A stretch of 64,000 nucleotides of DNA from Owenia fusiformis (lineage: Eukaryota; Annelida; Polychaeta; Sabellida; Oweniidae), in NCBI GenBank assembly GCA_903813345.2, contig CAIIXF020000005.1, positions 14,013,375 to 14,077,374 on the forward strand, in the 5' to 3' direction. A program made the position numbers and the translations under genes. The notes beneath the pieces are model-generated. The model had not been told where the DNA came from. It saw only the letters and a list, made by a program, of their open reading frames with translations, and searched no databases. Positions 44,197 to 56,400 of this stretch are shown here, in pieces (position 1 is the stretch's first letter; each line of letters begins with the position of its first letter).

Positions 44197-46689
44197 CTTG
44201 TCTCAAACTAGTGCAACTTCTCACATATGGAGGAGACACCTGTTGAATAAGAGAAAATTAATTGATATTTAATAAGCTTCTGTATCAATCATATGTTTGT
44301 TGTTTTTTAATCTTGTTGAAATGATCAAAACAAAATTAGATTTGGACAATATAATAGACTAATTAAGAAAATTACCATCAGTGTGAAGATAATAAGCCTA
44401 TCAGGTAAATGTTAATCCGCCTGTCTTGCAATATATGAGAGGGAGGGGGGTTTGAACTTAGCTTTTATTCATACTGTAAACCTTTAGTCATATACATTAT
44501 GTAATATCTTATAGGATCAAGATGCCTTTTATTGGAAATATACACTTACTAAAAGTGTCGGCAATTCATGAAATATATATTTATGTGTCTTATTTATTCT
44601 ACCATTATGATTTTGAAATCTTGCTTCAAACCTTTGTGACCCCCCCCCCCACCTCTGGGGTGATCAGAAGTAAAGTAGATATGGTGGATGGTGTAGAGAT
44701 TTAATGCAATAATATGGACCAGCTTGTGAGAAGAATAACATCTTTCATTTTATCTCTTAATCTTTCCTAAATACTTAGAACATGACCATTACATACTTCA
44801 AACATAATTGGCTCATACTTCAAACCGTTTGATTAGGGCAATTATGCATAATTAGACATATCTTCAATTCTAGGACCTTGAAAATATGATTTTGATTATC
44901 ATAATAGCAAGAAAAGATGCTAGATAAGTGGTTTTGAACTTCTTAAATATTTTCAAACACATAATAAGCAGTGTATAATGCTGTAGAAGGGTTTATCTAA
45001 TTCAAATTTGGAATTGTATTTGAAAACCTATGTGGCTCTGTTCAGCATAACTTGTATTGAATGTTTCACTTCTTGGCTTTTAGCACTGAATGTACATTTA
45101 GTTCCATAATTTTCATGAATATGTAAATGCCCAAAATTATTCTGCTTATTGTGGGATCCACAGTCTCTAAACTATCCCTAGTCTAGATACAAGCCCTTGC
45201 AACAAGTGTGAGAAGGTGTTCCGTGGAGAGGGGGGGGGGTCACAGAGGCTCGTAGCTAGACTATACTATCCCTTAGAATACACAAGCTTTAGATAAGAGA
45301 GATATTGATAAATGAGAATACATTCTAATCTTTTCTTTTGAATCTACAGAGTTGTCATAAAAGTCTTTGCCCAGGTTATTCAGATTTATCTTCAGTGCTT
45401 TCCTACAACTGGAATATCAGGCCTGTAGCCTGGGGGGGGGGGGTTATGGGGTTCCAAAAATAGTTTTTAAGTGCGTTTGGACTGTGACTCACTGAGATAA
45501 GTTACAATAAGGGGTGAAGTACCCCTAAATGTGGGGTTGATTTTTCAAATCATCCCCATAACTAGTAGTGTATTGAAGTCTTGCAAGGGTGTGATCGGTG
45601 CAAACGCATCCCCTCCCCAACAACCAATAAGAATAAAACCATTAGATAAAAGAGCTTTTAACCCCCGGGCTAACCCCCCAGAAATCAATATTGTATTTCC
45701 CACAGGATATACCCCAGATACTCACCCTGTATCCAAAACCTCCGATTTATAACCCTCATATATTTGACTGTGTGTATATTAGTGAGGAACACAGAGCATA
45801 TGCATTTTTCATAATACACCTATCCAGTAAGCTTATCATAATCATAAGTCTCAAGTAATTTTTAATTTTTGAAGAAATTGAAATTCATTTTCAACATACT
45901 CTTCTTTACTCAACGTTTTCTGTTTTAATATGAACTCTTAGTCCACACACTGTCAATATGTTATCAGAATATATTTGTGATCTAAAATATGTACTTTACT
46001 AGAGAATATACGGTGTAAAAATACTTACAAATTGAAATAAACTTTTGTTGAAATTCAGCACATTTTCCTGTCATCCATGTCTTCTCCTTTTAATTCGGAC
46101 GAGTTCAATGTGTAAGTTGTGATTTTTAAAAGGGCTGGCAGGATTTATTCTAGTCACATTTGGATCAAATAGGCACAACATGACGGCTCAAAATAACTCC
46201 AATATGTCTTATTCTAATACATTTCAATACAGTGATAAGTTCGAAAGCTATCAAATAAATATCAAATGGAAAAAAGTGTAAGATAACTATTCAAATCACA
46301 TACTAACACCCCTTGTAAATAACAAACTTTTGAGGGTTGTTTTTGCGGGAGATTTTGAAATCTAAATAAAGATGTCGCTCAAATCATTTATTCAAAGCGA
46401 GGCAATGTTGGCATGCCAACTATGACAACGATCTGCTAGATAAACTTTGTTTATAGATGACTTCTAATCGATTTGGTTAATATCAAGGGGATTATAAGCT
46501 TTCACATTGGAATTATTGAGCTGAAACTTACTTCAGACATACGACTGACAACTATTTGGCATATAACTGCTCAAATAAGGAGTGATATCACAATATGGAA
46601 CTTTAATTGAAGTTGTAAAAAGTTTATAAAAGTTTTGAAAGTAGAAAAATTACCCAAGCCTTCATTTTATTTAGGCAGATTTTATAAAA
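44197..46689. other. Intergenic region between divergent PCED1 and TEX36-like genes
   Basis: About 2.5 kb that must contain both promoters; no TATA box is convincing. It holds homopolymer C or G runs (44641-44650, 45230-45240, 45434-45446) typical of the dispersed elements in this genome. CCTGTAGCCTGGGG near 45422 resembles the CGTAGCCAGG element. No gene seen. Confidence 0.45.
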
Positions 46690-49464
46690 ATGCCCAAAGG
46701 AAGATTAAATGCACCACCAACCCAGTCTGATGGAGTTTGGGTAAGTACATATTATATTTAAATTCTAGTAACAATATTTAGTAGGCACCCATGGCTGATG
46801 GAGAATCTCTGGTCATTCGTAAAGTTTGTTTCTGCTAAAATTATTAAATCCTGATGGTTAGACAGATTAGAAAATGAGAATAATAACTGAACATAATGTT
46901 TCATTTATCTTCTGATTTATTTTTAGTTTCGCCATAGGGGCAATGATGTGTGGAGTACATTGGACAGACGTGTAGATACAAGTACAGGTGGAATGTTACA
47001 CTCTACCTTCAAAGAGTCATCTAAGACTAAACCATTACCTCCTCCAGCACCATATTGTGAAAAAGATCAGGTAAGTAAGCCCAAAGCATGTGAAGATAAT
47101 AAATTCTGGCTTATTGGGATTTTTTGTAAAATTTCTTCTGGCCTATGGAAGATAAATATATCTGACATCTCTTGAAAGTCCACGATATCACACAACACAG
47201 GGCAGCCTTTTAAACTGAAAATTCTTGTATAGGCCTGAACAGTGTAGAAATATTTAATCTTAGTGATTTTCATAGAAAAATAGTAACAACCCTTTGTAGC
47301 TTAATCATAGATTGTAATATTATCTGAACATTGGTGAATGGTATCTATAGAAATTTTTAGACCAATCTTGTTAGAACTAATGGAATAGTGGTAAATAAAA
47401 TCCATTTAGAATTTTCTAAAGTATCTTATTTCTAGTATCATCCTAACTTTGTAAATAGTGGCTGTTCCTTAGTGGTATATTGATCTCAGCTTAGAGGATT
47501 AAATTGATCTAAACCTAGCTATAATAGTGACAAAGTAATGTATAGCATGCTTACTATTCATTAATCAATGAACAACCAACAATTTCATCATAAAATATAT
47601 AATGGAACCAAATCGGAAGAAACCCATCCTAGGGTCTAAGATTTCCTTTGATATTAAAATGGGCAAATTCTAGGATGGAGAAAAGAGTTATTTATCACCC
47701 TTTACTGATTATCTCTAATTCTGGTTTCAATCTTGTATTATTCGTTAGTCTCATTATCTCCACTTCAAGAACTCAGAACACAATGGGGAGGAAATAATTA
47801 GAAATGATACAAGAAAATTGGTTCCTAATTGATTTTATGCCCATTCAATTCTTGTATTTCTATTTGAATTATTGGTTGTAAGCCTAATTTTAAATGGTTT
47901 AGTGGAAGCATTCTGATACTCTCTTTCTTACATAGCAGATTGATTAATCTCAGTAAGACAGCCACTAGGGTATATCATGATTGGTAGTATTATATTCTAT
48001 GTAAAAACATATACTTAACATTTGTAGAATATTTAGATTAGAAATAATATATATAAAATGTGTCAACATTTTGTAGTTTAGGCTTAATAACCATTTTCTA
48101 ATGAGTTTTTAAACTCAGGTTATCAAATATTAGCATGATAAACATTATTCTACAAATGTTCAAGGTTATGATACCGGCATACAGAGTGACCCAAAAATGT
48201 TACTTATTATTTCTATTCATAGGTTAATTCTTTTGGGTCACCCTGTGCATTAACATGCTTGCTTTTAACTACTCGCTTATGATAACTTAATTTGGTTTCA
48301 GAAAAATTTCAAACTAAAGAACACATTTTCTAGTCATGACAACCGAAACTCTTTCCAGGACCATGGAGTGTACTTTGGGAATGTAAGAACAACTTAGTTT
48401 ATTATTAGTAATAGAGTATAGATTGTATTAGAAAGTTCTATTGTTGTAGGATGCCAATGAAAAGCTTACTAATATAAATGTAGAAAATTAGTTTAGTATC
48501 TTCTGAATGTACTCTTCATTTTGAAACATCATTCTATAAGCATTAGCGTAAACAATTTTACATATGGAACTGATTATAAATATTTGAATGAAGATTCTTA
48601 CAAATATATACATTCTTACAGAATATATTTAAAGGGCCATTAAATGTTATTCTCATCTTAAATGTTATTCTCATCTTAAATGATCCGAAAATATCTTAAA
48701 TTCATAATGATATGTAACTTATACAATTAATGGACTTGGGACATAATCTCACTTTTTGAACATTGAAATAAATTGTTCATGTCATGTAGAAATTGAAAAA
48801 AGTGCGAGTTTTTTTCAGTTTGGAACTTGTCATGTAAGGACTTTTAGATATTTTCAGAAAAGAAGGTTCAATCCAAGTCTATTGATTGTACAATGTACAA
48901 GTTATATATAATTATGAAGCAAAAACATTTTAGGATTATTTTTAGGAAATTTAAGCTGTTGGCCCTTTAAATGAATATTCAAAATTACAAAAAAAAAATT
49001 TACCCATGCTCAATTTTAATGACAATTTTGGGTTTTTCCAGGGCCAAGATACAAGAACATTGGGAAAAAATTTAACAAAACCTAGTGACAGGCACCACTT
49101 TACAAACAAAGACTATCTTAAACATGATGGAAGAACAACAGTGAATTACTCATATGATTCTAATTATGCCGTGTCTTATCAGGGTGACCAGAATACTAAA
49201 AAGCCAGTGCATAGACGTTTTCCAAGAATTCACCCCCAAGGTGAACCAGGGCCAAAAAAATTAGACACCACCATTACTGACATCTATCAACCACCCGCTG
49301 TACCATATAATACATCTCTACAAGTATTAGCATCGTCGCAAGAGCCATTTTTGAAACATAACCCATGGAAATTTTCTTATCATGGCTCTCCTAAATGTTA
49401 CCCACCATTTGATAAAGTAGATAGGCAGAACCCATATCCAGTATGGATGGTCCAAGGAAGTTAG
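46690..49464 (+). CDS. TEX36: TEX36-like protein
   Basis: Four coding exons: 46690-46740 (ATG), 46927-47070, 48302-48382 and 49042-49464 (TAG). All junctions are GT-AG and phase 0, giving 232 residues. The start MPKGRLNAPPTQSDGVWFRH resembles the TEX36 N-terminus (MxKGRxxxPPxxxDGxWF). Exon 3 has the conserved block FSSHDNRNSFQDHGVYFGNG. Exon 4 has RHHFTNKDYLKHDGR, VSYQGDQ and HRRFPRIHP, in the same order as the vertebrate protein. No transmembrane segment or signal peptide; basic and aromatic-rich. TEX36 is testis-expressed in vertebrates with no settled function; its HDNR/RRFPR style recalls small sperm axoneme-associated proteins, which is inference. The vertebrate protein is about 190 residues, so this one is somewhat longer. 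Confidence 0.85.
47071..48181. other. TEX36-like intron 2
   Basis: AT-rich intron, no additional exon or repeat family recognised apart from the mini-element at its end (48182-48245). Confidence 0.45.
48182..48245. mobile_element. 64-bp mini-element (CAGGGTGACCCA family)
   Basis: It starts CAGAGTGACCCAAAAATG and ends TTTTGGGTCACCCTG, giving inverted ends of about 16 bp. TA precedes it; the right flank is TG. It lies about 55 bp before the TEX36-like exon-3 acceptor. Confidence 0.7.
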
Positions 49465-51687
49465 AATCTCAGAAATGTAAAAATTAAGTATGTCTAATAT
49501 AGGCATGAAGTTATCATCTATTTCACTATTACCATGCATTATACTGTTACCATGAATGACTACATTTGTCAGGATTAGTATCTGCTTTTTAGTCAATTCT
49601 TAACTGAGATGTTATATATCTTTATTTCTTTTCTCCCCACAACCATCTGATAAAATGCATTCACAAATATAAGCTCATATTATTTAAAGCTTTTCAAACA
49701 TATAATATTCATTTCTAAATCCAATTCCAAGCTGAATTCTATACCTGTGATGATCTTATTTCCTTTATACATTTTATGGAATATTGTGGTTCTGATAGAT
49801 ATGGACACAAAAAGAAAGTTCATGTAAAATGTTAGATACTTTTTTTCATTACATGCTATTCAGGACCGTAGCCAGGATTTGCCAAGGGGGGTTCAGTTTT
49901 CAAAACGTTCCAGTGGGGGGTTCACATTTAACAATTTTGGTCCAAATATGGCTAAAATCACTTGAGAAGTCCTCAAAATGGTGAAAAACTGCATGATTTT
50001 GAAAGAATTTTTGGCCAGGGGGATTCGCCCAAACCCTGCAAACCCCCCCCCCCCTGGCTACGGCCTGCTATTCAAAAAGTAAACTCATTGGGGTATTTCT
50101 TGAATATGATTCAGATTCACATATGACATTCATTCAGGTTTTAGATATGCCACCCCACAATTAAATTTGTTAGGATGTAATATGAATATTCCATAACCAT
50201 GCATTACACTCATACCATGAATTACAGTATTACCATGCATTACACTACTTTTTTCATTGTAGTACATGTATTTACAATACATGATAATGCATCATATTCC
50301 TATTAGGGAGGTCATGTTTTGATGGCTTCAGTAAGGGGTTTACATTCATTGCCATCGGTTGTACAGTATTTCATTTTGGCAAAAAAGAAGATTTCTTAAA
50401 GATCTAAAAAATTACAAGTTAAGGTAGATCTGTGTAATAAGAATATTTTTGTAATATTCCCGATTATCATAACCAAATATTGATGAAATATTTTACACAT
50501 TTTAATGTGGTCATTCATATAATCATATTGTTCAAAGTAAAAATATTTTCATTGAGTATTAAATGTTTCTTGAATTTTTTATTTCAACCTTTTTTGAAAG
50601 TGCAGAACTACCTTAAGAAATTTCGGCTTGTATGATCAAGAAGTCAAGAACTAAGCATGTAGGATGAGTTTTAATATTCTACATTTGATATTTCTCAAAT
50701 TGTGTCATATGAACAGTGTTCAAAATTCATGGCTGCCCCATTGGCAATGAATATCACTTTGGCAAGAATTTTAAAAAGTGGTTGCATGGCAAGGGAATGA
50801 TTCCCAGCCCAACAGGTTTCAACTGCAACCTTGTTATCAATTTCTTAGTTTAGAACCCTGCTTATAAAATATAAGGTATTATATCCGGTCACATCACATC
50901 ATATTTATGCAGCACACAATTTAAAATGTGATTTGAGTATAATGTGGTGGTCCCTGATTTTCAAAGCTTGCCATAAGAATGAAACTGGTGAAACACCATT
51001 GAGTGCAAATATGAAATTATTAGAGATTATGATTGATCTGCTTTCATGTTTTTCAATTGTTATTTAATAGAAAAATATATATTCATAGAGTGTCATGAAA
51101 TATCTTATTTTGGATATTGTTTTTAATAAAATATGTATATATAAAAATGATCACGTTTTGTTTTGTTCTGAGTGATGTCTTGTCCACTTCTATTTTTCAT
51201 CATTTATTCAAAGTGGAAAAATTGGTGTAGAACTATTAACGTTGACATTTGCAAAATGTCCACCTAAATTTTCCTAATTTTAAACTTAATGGGTCAATCA
51301 TTATTCACTCATTGAAATAAAATCCCTTTATGTGATTTCATCATCATTTTGCTACATTTATCCCAGGTTATCCGACTTCTTTCATAAAACTTATTGAAAA
51401 TCAATCTTAAACAGCACCATGGGTATTGACCCTTCATTACCTGATAACATTCCTTATCCTACACTTATTGTACTAAATGTACAATAACATAAAAAAAATT
51501 TGATATTAAATGGCAAAATGAATATCCAGAGGATATCGTGACGATATACCTCGGAAAACCCAATATGCGGAGGATATTGTGACAATATACTCCGCTTGTT
51601 GATTTCCCCCCCCCCAAATTGACTCTATTTGGCATGAAATTCATTTTGCAATGATATTATACATTTAGTACACTCCTTCTAAGTGTA
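49465..51687. other. Intergenic region after TEX36-like
   Basis: AT-rich 3' flank. It contains the element at 49861-50068 and a palindromic GAGGATATCGTGACGATATA / GGAGGATATTGTGACAATAT pair at 51530-51595. No gene seen. Confidence 0.4.
49861..50068. mobile_element. ~200-bp element with CCGTAGCCAGG ends
   Basis: It begins GACCGTAGCCAGGATTTG and ends CCCCTGGCTACGGCCTG, inverted ends of about 11 bp. G-rich and C-rich runs (GGGGGG, and C11 at 50046) lie just inside. Non-coding. Similar fragments occur near 35547 and 45422. Confidence 0.7.
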
Positions 51688-51846
51688 GGATAATAAGAAC
51701 ATCCTATGATTTTTTTTCAGAATAGCGTTTTAATCTACTCGGTGATATTGATATATGCACTCTTTCGCTTTGCTCTCTCGTGCAGATATCAATGTCACCT
51801 AGAAGATAAAAATGATATTCCTCAAAATCATAGGATATCCTATAAT
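51688..51846. mobile_element. MITE family M2 copy 2
   Basis: Ends ACATCCTATGATTTTTTT and TCAAAATCATAGGATATCCT are inverted repeats. The interior TGATATTGATATATGCACTC, TTTCGCTTTGCTCTC and GATATCAATGTCACC aligns with the copy at 10278-10425. Confidence 0.75.
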
Positions 51847-51993
51847 CATCCCATGGCCCACACTTACATCTTTCGAATATGACATCACAATAACTAGAAC
51901 AATTGATTTACTGGTCTGTAATCAAACATGTATGAATGCTTTTCATAAATGCAAATCATTGATTTTCTGATTTGTTTATCATATTAGAATCGT

Positions 51994-52160
51994 AATAAAG
52001 ACCTCCATTCTATGATTTATGGCAAATAAATTACCTCAGATTTTATTCTGGTCATTGCCGAAGACCTCAATCTCTTCACGCACTATAGGTCTATTGAATA
52101 GAATAAAAATTTCGGTCATTTATTGCGCCATAAATCATAGAATCTCGGTCTTTATTCCTT
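51994..52160. mobile_element. ~165-bp MITE with ~28-bp TIRs
   Basis: The left end AATAAAGACCTCCATTCTAT, continuing GATTTATGGC, is mirrored by GCCATAAATCATAGAATCTC then GGTCTTTATT at the right. Non-coding, no other copy seen in the window. Confidence 0.85.
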
Positions 52161-53441
52161 AATTGTCTAAACAGGACTGAAATCAGTGATATAAATCAAA
52201 TCATTGTATACACTCCATCTTTATTCAGAAAAACGTTAGTTTATAAGCATCTTGGAAGTCAAAGATTTCTACAATGGTTATATTATTAGTCTTCAGTCTG
52301 GGCACTTTTTCTGGCCGTTTCTAGAGCCAAAATATTCTAAATCTGGAACAATTTTTCGAAGAGGCTACTCTACAAAACCAAGTAACTTCTTGCCAAAAAA
52401 ACAAAGAACATAAAATACATCAATTTAAGTTTTTCCCTTTATTCCACTTATTTACAATTATACAAGCTCATGGTTTGTTTTATATATACAGGGTGGGCCA
52501 AAAATGCCAATAATGAATGAGTTGTTACACTTTAAAATCAGTAACATTTTTGGCCCACCTTGTATATCCTGTACTTCATACTACACACTATTGATTGCAT
52601 ACAAGGCTGTTAGCCCTCAAAATTAATACATGCAGGTACCATTCTTGACTACTGGCCATACATTTTCTCAGAATATCTAGAATCTGAAGTTCCTTGGGCC
52701 GTGGCTTCAGCACCATTTTAAATATCATTGTTCAGGTATAGCTGAGGGCTTTTTCTCCTCTGCCCCAGGACATTATGGCTTAACTTAGGCTTAGGTTGAT
52801 AACTGTCAAATTCAGTCCTGCTGTGCTATGAGATTTCTGTGTTTAAAAGTGTTTTTCACACCCATGTCTTTCCTACTGACATTCTTTTTTCTTTTTTGTC
52901 CACTTTACATAATAATATATGATGTAAGTATCAAATACTTTTTCTGTCTAACACGGTTTCTCTCACCTTCGGATGAGTACATGTTGTAGTGTTACTGCAA
53001 TATAAGTGAGAACTTATTTAATTTAATACTTTCTCATTTCAATGGAAGTGTTTGATACAATTTTATTTTAATCCAGTTGGAGGTACATTGAAACATGTTG
53101 AATGTGAACCATTTTAGAAGTTTTAAAAATGCGAGAGTCGATTGGTTATCCAGAATGTTTTCGCATTTCAATGGAATCAATTGAAATATCCATTCTAACC
53201 GACCAAATTCTCTCACTCTCAATACGAAGTAAATACTTTCTTACTTGTGATCTGTACTTGGTTGGCTAAAAGTGAAAATGTGGGAGGGAATGTGTTTCCA
53301 AAATGTGTTTTGATGTGCTCACTCAAGAAAGTGATCTTGCATTTTAATGTAAGCAAGATACACTGAGAACAAAAACTTTTTCCATCCAATAAAAAGTGTC
53401 CATTAGAAAAAAAATTCTCCATAAATATAAATACTTTCTTG
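52161..53441. other. Intergenic region at the MAEA 3' side
   Basis: AT-rich. It includes the 74-bp mini-element at 52489. It may hold the MAEA 3' UTR at its right edge. No gene seen. Confidence 0.4.
52489..52562. mobile_element. 74-bp TA-flanked mini-element (CAGGGTGGGCC)
   Basis: CAGGGTGGGCCAAAAATG at the left and its near-complement CATTTTTGGCCCACCTTG at the right, 17 of 18 matching, flanked by TA on both sides. Typical of a Tc1/mariner-derived MITE reduced to little more than its ends. Confidence 0.85.
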
Positions 53442-56400
53442 CTACATGACAAACACTTTCTCTGCTTCATCAAATGAATAAATGTCTTCAGTCCTAGGAC
53501 ATACTAATGTTCCTTCATTATCACCTGCCATCTGTACCAGGGACTGGAATGAAAGAGAATATATGATTTACTTCCACATACATGTATTAATACAAACAAG
53601 GCAAAAACATGTGACTAGAATAAACCAATATCTCATGAAATTAATTTTAGGCTTTTGCTTCAGGTATATAATTTCATTAATAAACAAAATGACGATATAG
53701 CACATAAACATGTGACTAGAATAAACCAATATCTCGTGAAATGAATTTTAGGCTTTTGCTTCAGGTATATAATTTCATTAATAAACAAAAAACCGATAAA
53801 GCACTTTGAAAAGATGCAATAAAAGGATCAAACAAATCCTTCTTCTTTATTTTGGTCAAACATGTTTAAAATCAAACTGAGGTCTTCTGATTGAGCTTCA
53901 GATCTAATACACCAGGTTCTTGCTACAACACGTTCTATTACGTATGTACATTTAGGTTTATTATATGGTACTTACATTATAGCCATACACATAACCATTT
54001 GGGAGCATCATAGGTGGATTATGTTCATTGAGAGGTTCAATATAGTCTATTATACAGTACTTACATTATAGCCATACACATAACCATTTGGGAGCATCAT
54101 AGGTGGATTATGTTCATTGAGAGGTTCCCCAGAGATAAAACACACAAGTCTTGATTGGGCACAATGTGCAGATGGAAGAGGTCTTGCAAGCTGGTTGAGA
54201 TGTTTTGTACAAACAGGACAATCAGCTTTCTTGTAGTCTGGACTGTTCTTGTAACAATGACTGGACAGGTTAAGAAAAATACATCACAGAAAGCTGCAGT
54301 TATGTGACATAATGGTATAAAATCTAATTTCTTCAACTCTGTTACTGACAAAGGTGATGGAGTAATTCATTCTTAAGAAGGAGCAATTGTTACTAAGTCA
54401 TCGGTAGACTCAAGACATTCCAATTCTGGTGTGTACAGAAAATGAAGTCTTTAGCTAACAGACCTGGAATGGTCTCATTGTGTGTTTCCTTAATATAGAT
54501 ATACACAAGATCAAGTATGTTGCCTAACACAGCTGGAGCAGCCTCAAATTGTTTTTCATTAAAGAGATATATTCCACTGTTTTTATCTTTTTGTATATAT
54601 CAAAGGATACGGTGTTTTCAATGCTGAAAGGCCAGACTGCAGAGTTACTGAGAATATTGATTGACTGTTCAGTTGATGGAGTTTAAAATTTTCAAATCTG
54701 AACTGTTGGACCAAACTCTGCCATCGACTCACATCTAGTAGGTCCTGAAAATAAACATTTTCATATATATGTTTTGAAATTACAAAAAAGAATTCGCCAA
54801 GACAAGCAAATATACAGTATCAGTCTAATAAACAAAATTCAATTTATTGAAACTAGTGATCCATTCATTTATGTGGATCAGTAAAACTGAAAGATTTCTT
54901 TTCTATTCAGTTGTCTCCCATAAAATTATCAAACTATGAAGTTTTTCATGATTTTTCTGATTTCCAAATCAATGCAAATGGGTTGTTCTAGGCATCTCAA
55001 ATGGTTTTAGCGGTCATTTGTTTTAATCCTGGCGAGATCAGTGTAAGCAGAGAAAAATTAAATACAACAAAATAAACTCACAGAGGCAGCAGTTTTTTTG
55101 TTGTTTTTTTATACATAAATTTATTCCTTTAGTTAATAATAATGGACATGCAATTGATTGCCAACGTTTTATAAAAAACATTAGCGGCAATTTTAGACCA
55201 TATGAATAGGAATGCATTAAAATTTTTAATTTATCAAAGTAATGGTATAACACATATAAGAAACTATAATCCCATGGGCCAGGGATGAGTTAACACATGC
55301 ATGCAAAAATCAGCCAAACCGATCACAGAGGCAGCAGTGAGGGTGCATTTTTAATATCATATGGTATATATCACATCTTACCTTTTAAGGTATGTCTTAC
55401 CGTATATGGTATGTCTTACCTTATATGGTATATTTTATCTGTACAGTAGGTCTTATCTTTTATGTTATGTCTTACAATTTATGTTGTGCCCTAGCTTATA
55501 TGGTATGTCTCACCTTTAAAGTATGTCTTACATTTTATGGTATGATGTCATCATCTTACCTTATTTGGTATATCTAACATTATATGGTATATCTTACCTT
55601 ATATGGTATGATTGTAGTACTGCTGGAAAAGGCGAGAAGTCCCATTACTCTTTGGACATCAAATAACTGTGCTTCTTCTAAATTAGTAAAATACTTTCTT
55701 GCATGTCTGGAATACAAAAAGGTCAAATTATGAGTTTTAAGATTTTTTATACTTTGTATTAGATCCAAATAGATTTGCAACAGGGTGGCATGTCATATTC
55801 AACTTTTTTTCTGAAAACATGAATGCTTTAAATGGTTAAAAAATGGTAAAAAAAAGTTTGAAAATCTATAAAATAAATGTGTCCCATAGAAAAAGCAAAT
55901 GGGTCATTTTTAGATTTAATAAATACATGTATAGAAAAGATGACTTGTTATAAGGTCGACCAATGAACAATTCATATATCTTTATTACTTTAAAATAAAT
56001 TTAAGACATTTTAGGAGCAGGGTTAGAGGTTTGAGCCATTTCAATTTGATTTGTCATTTTCTTACCTAACAGCCTCTAATCTTTTGTTGTTCCTTATAAG
56101 CTCTATGAACTCCTGTTGTCTCAAATTAAATTCTAGGGAACTCTGAAATTCAAAAACATCACATAATAATTATCTCATAAAGAAAAGCAATGCCAAGATG
56201 TATCAAATTCTATCAAATATGTTGTGAAGTGGCGGACAAGACTGCCAGATATCATTTCTCAAAATGGTTACCATACTTGAGAAATTGACGAAAGATAATG
56301 TCATCCTGACATGTATTTACAATATTATTGCTCTATTACTTCCTGAAGTTATAACAATTAACTAATAAAACGACACATATAAATGGGCTCCATTTTTCAA

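Noticed and set aside
55392-55577. 61-codon plus-strand frame rich in Tyr/Met
   Set aside because: It lies entirely in the donor-site minisatellite of MAEA on the opposite strand.
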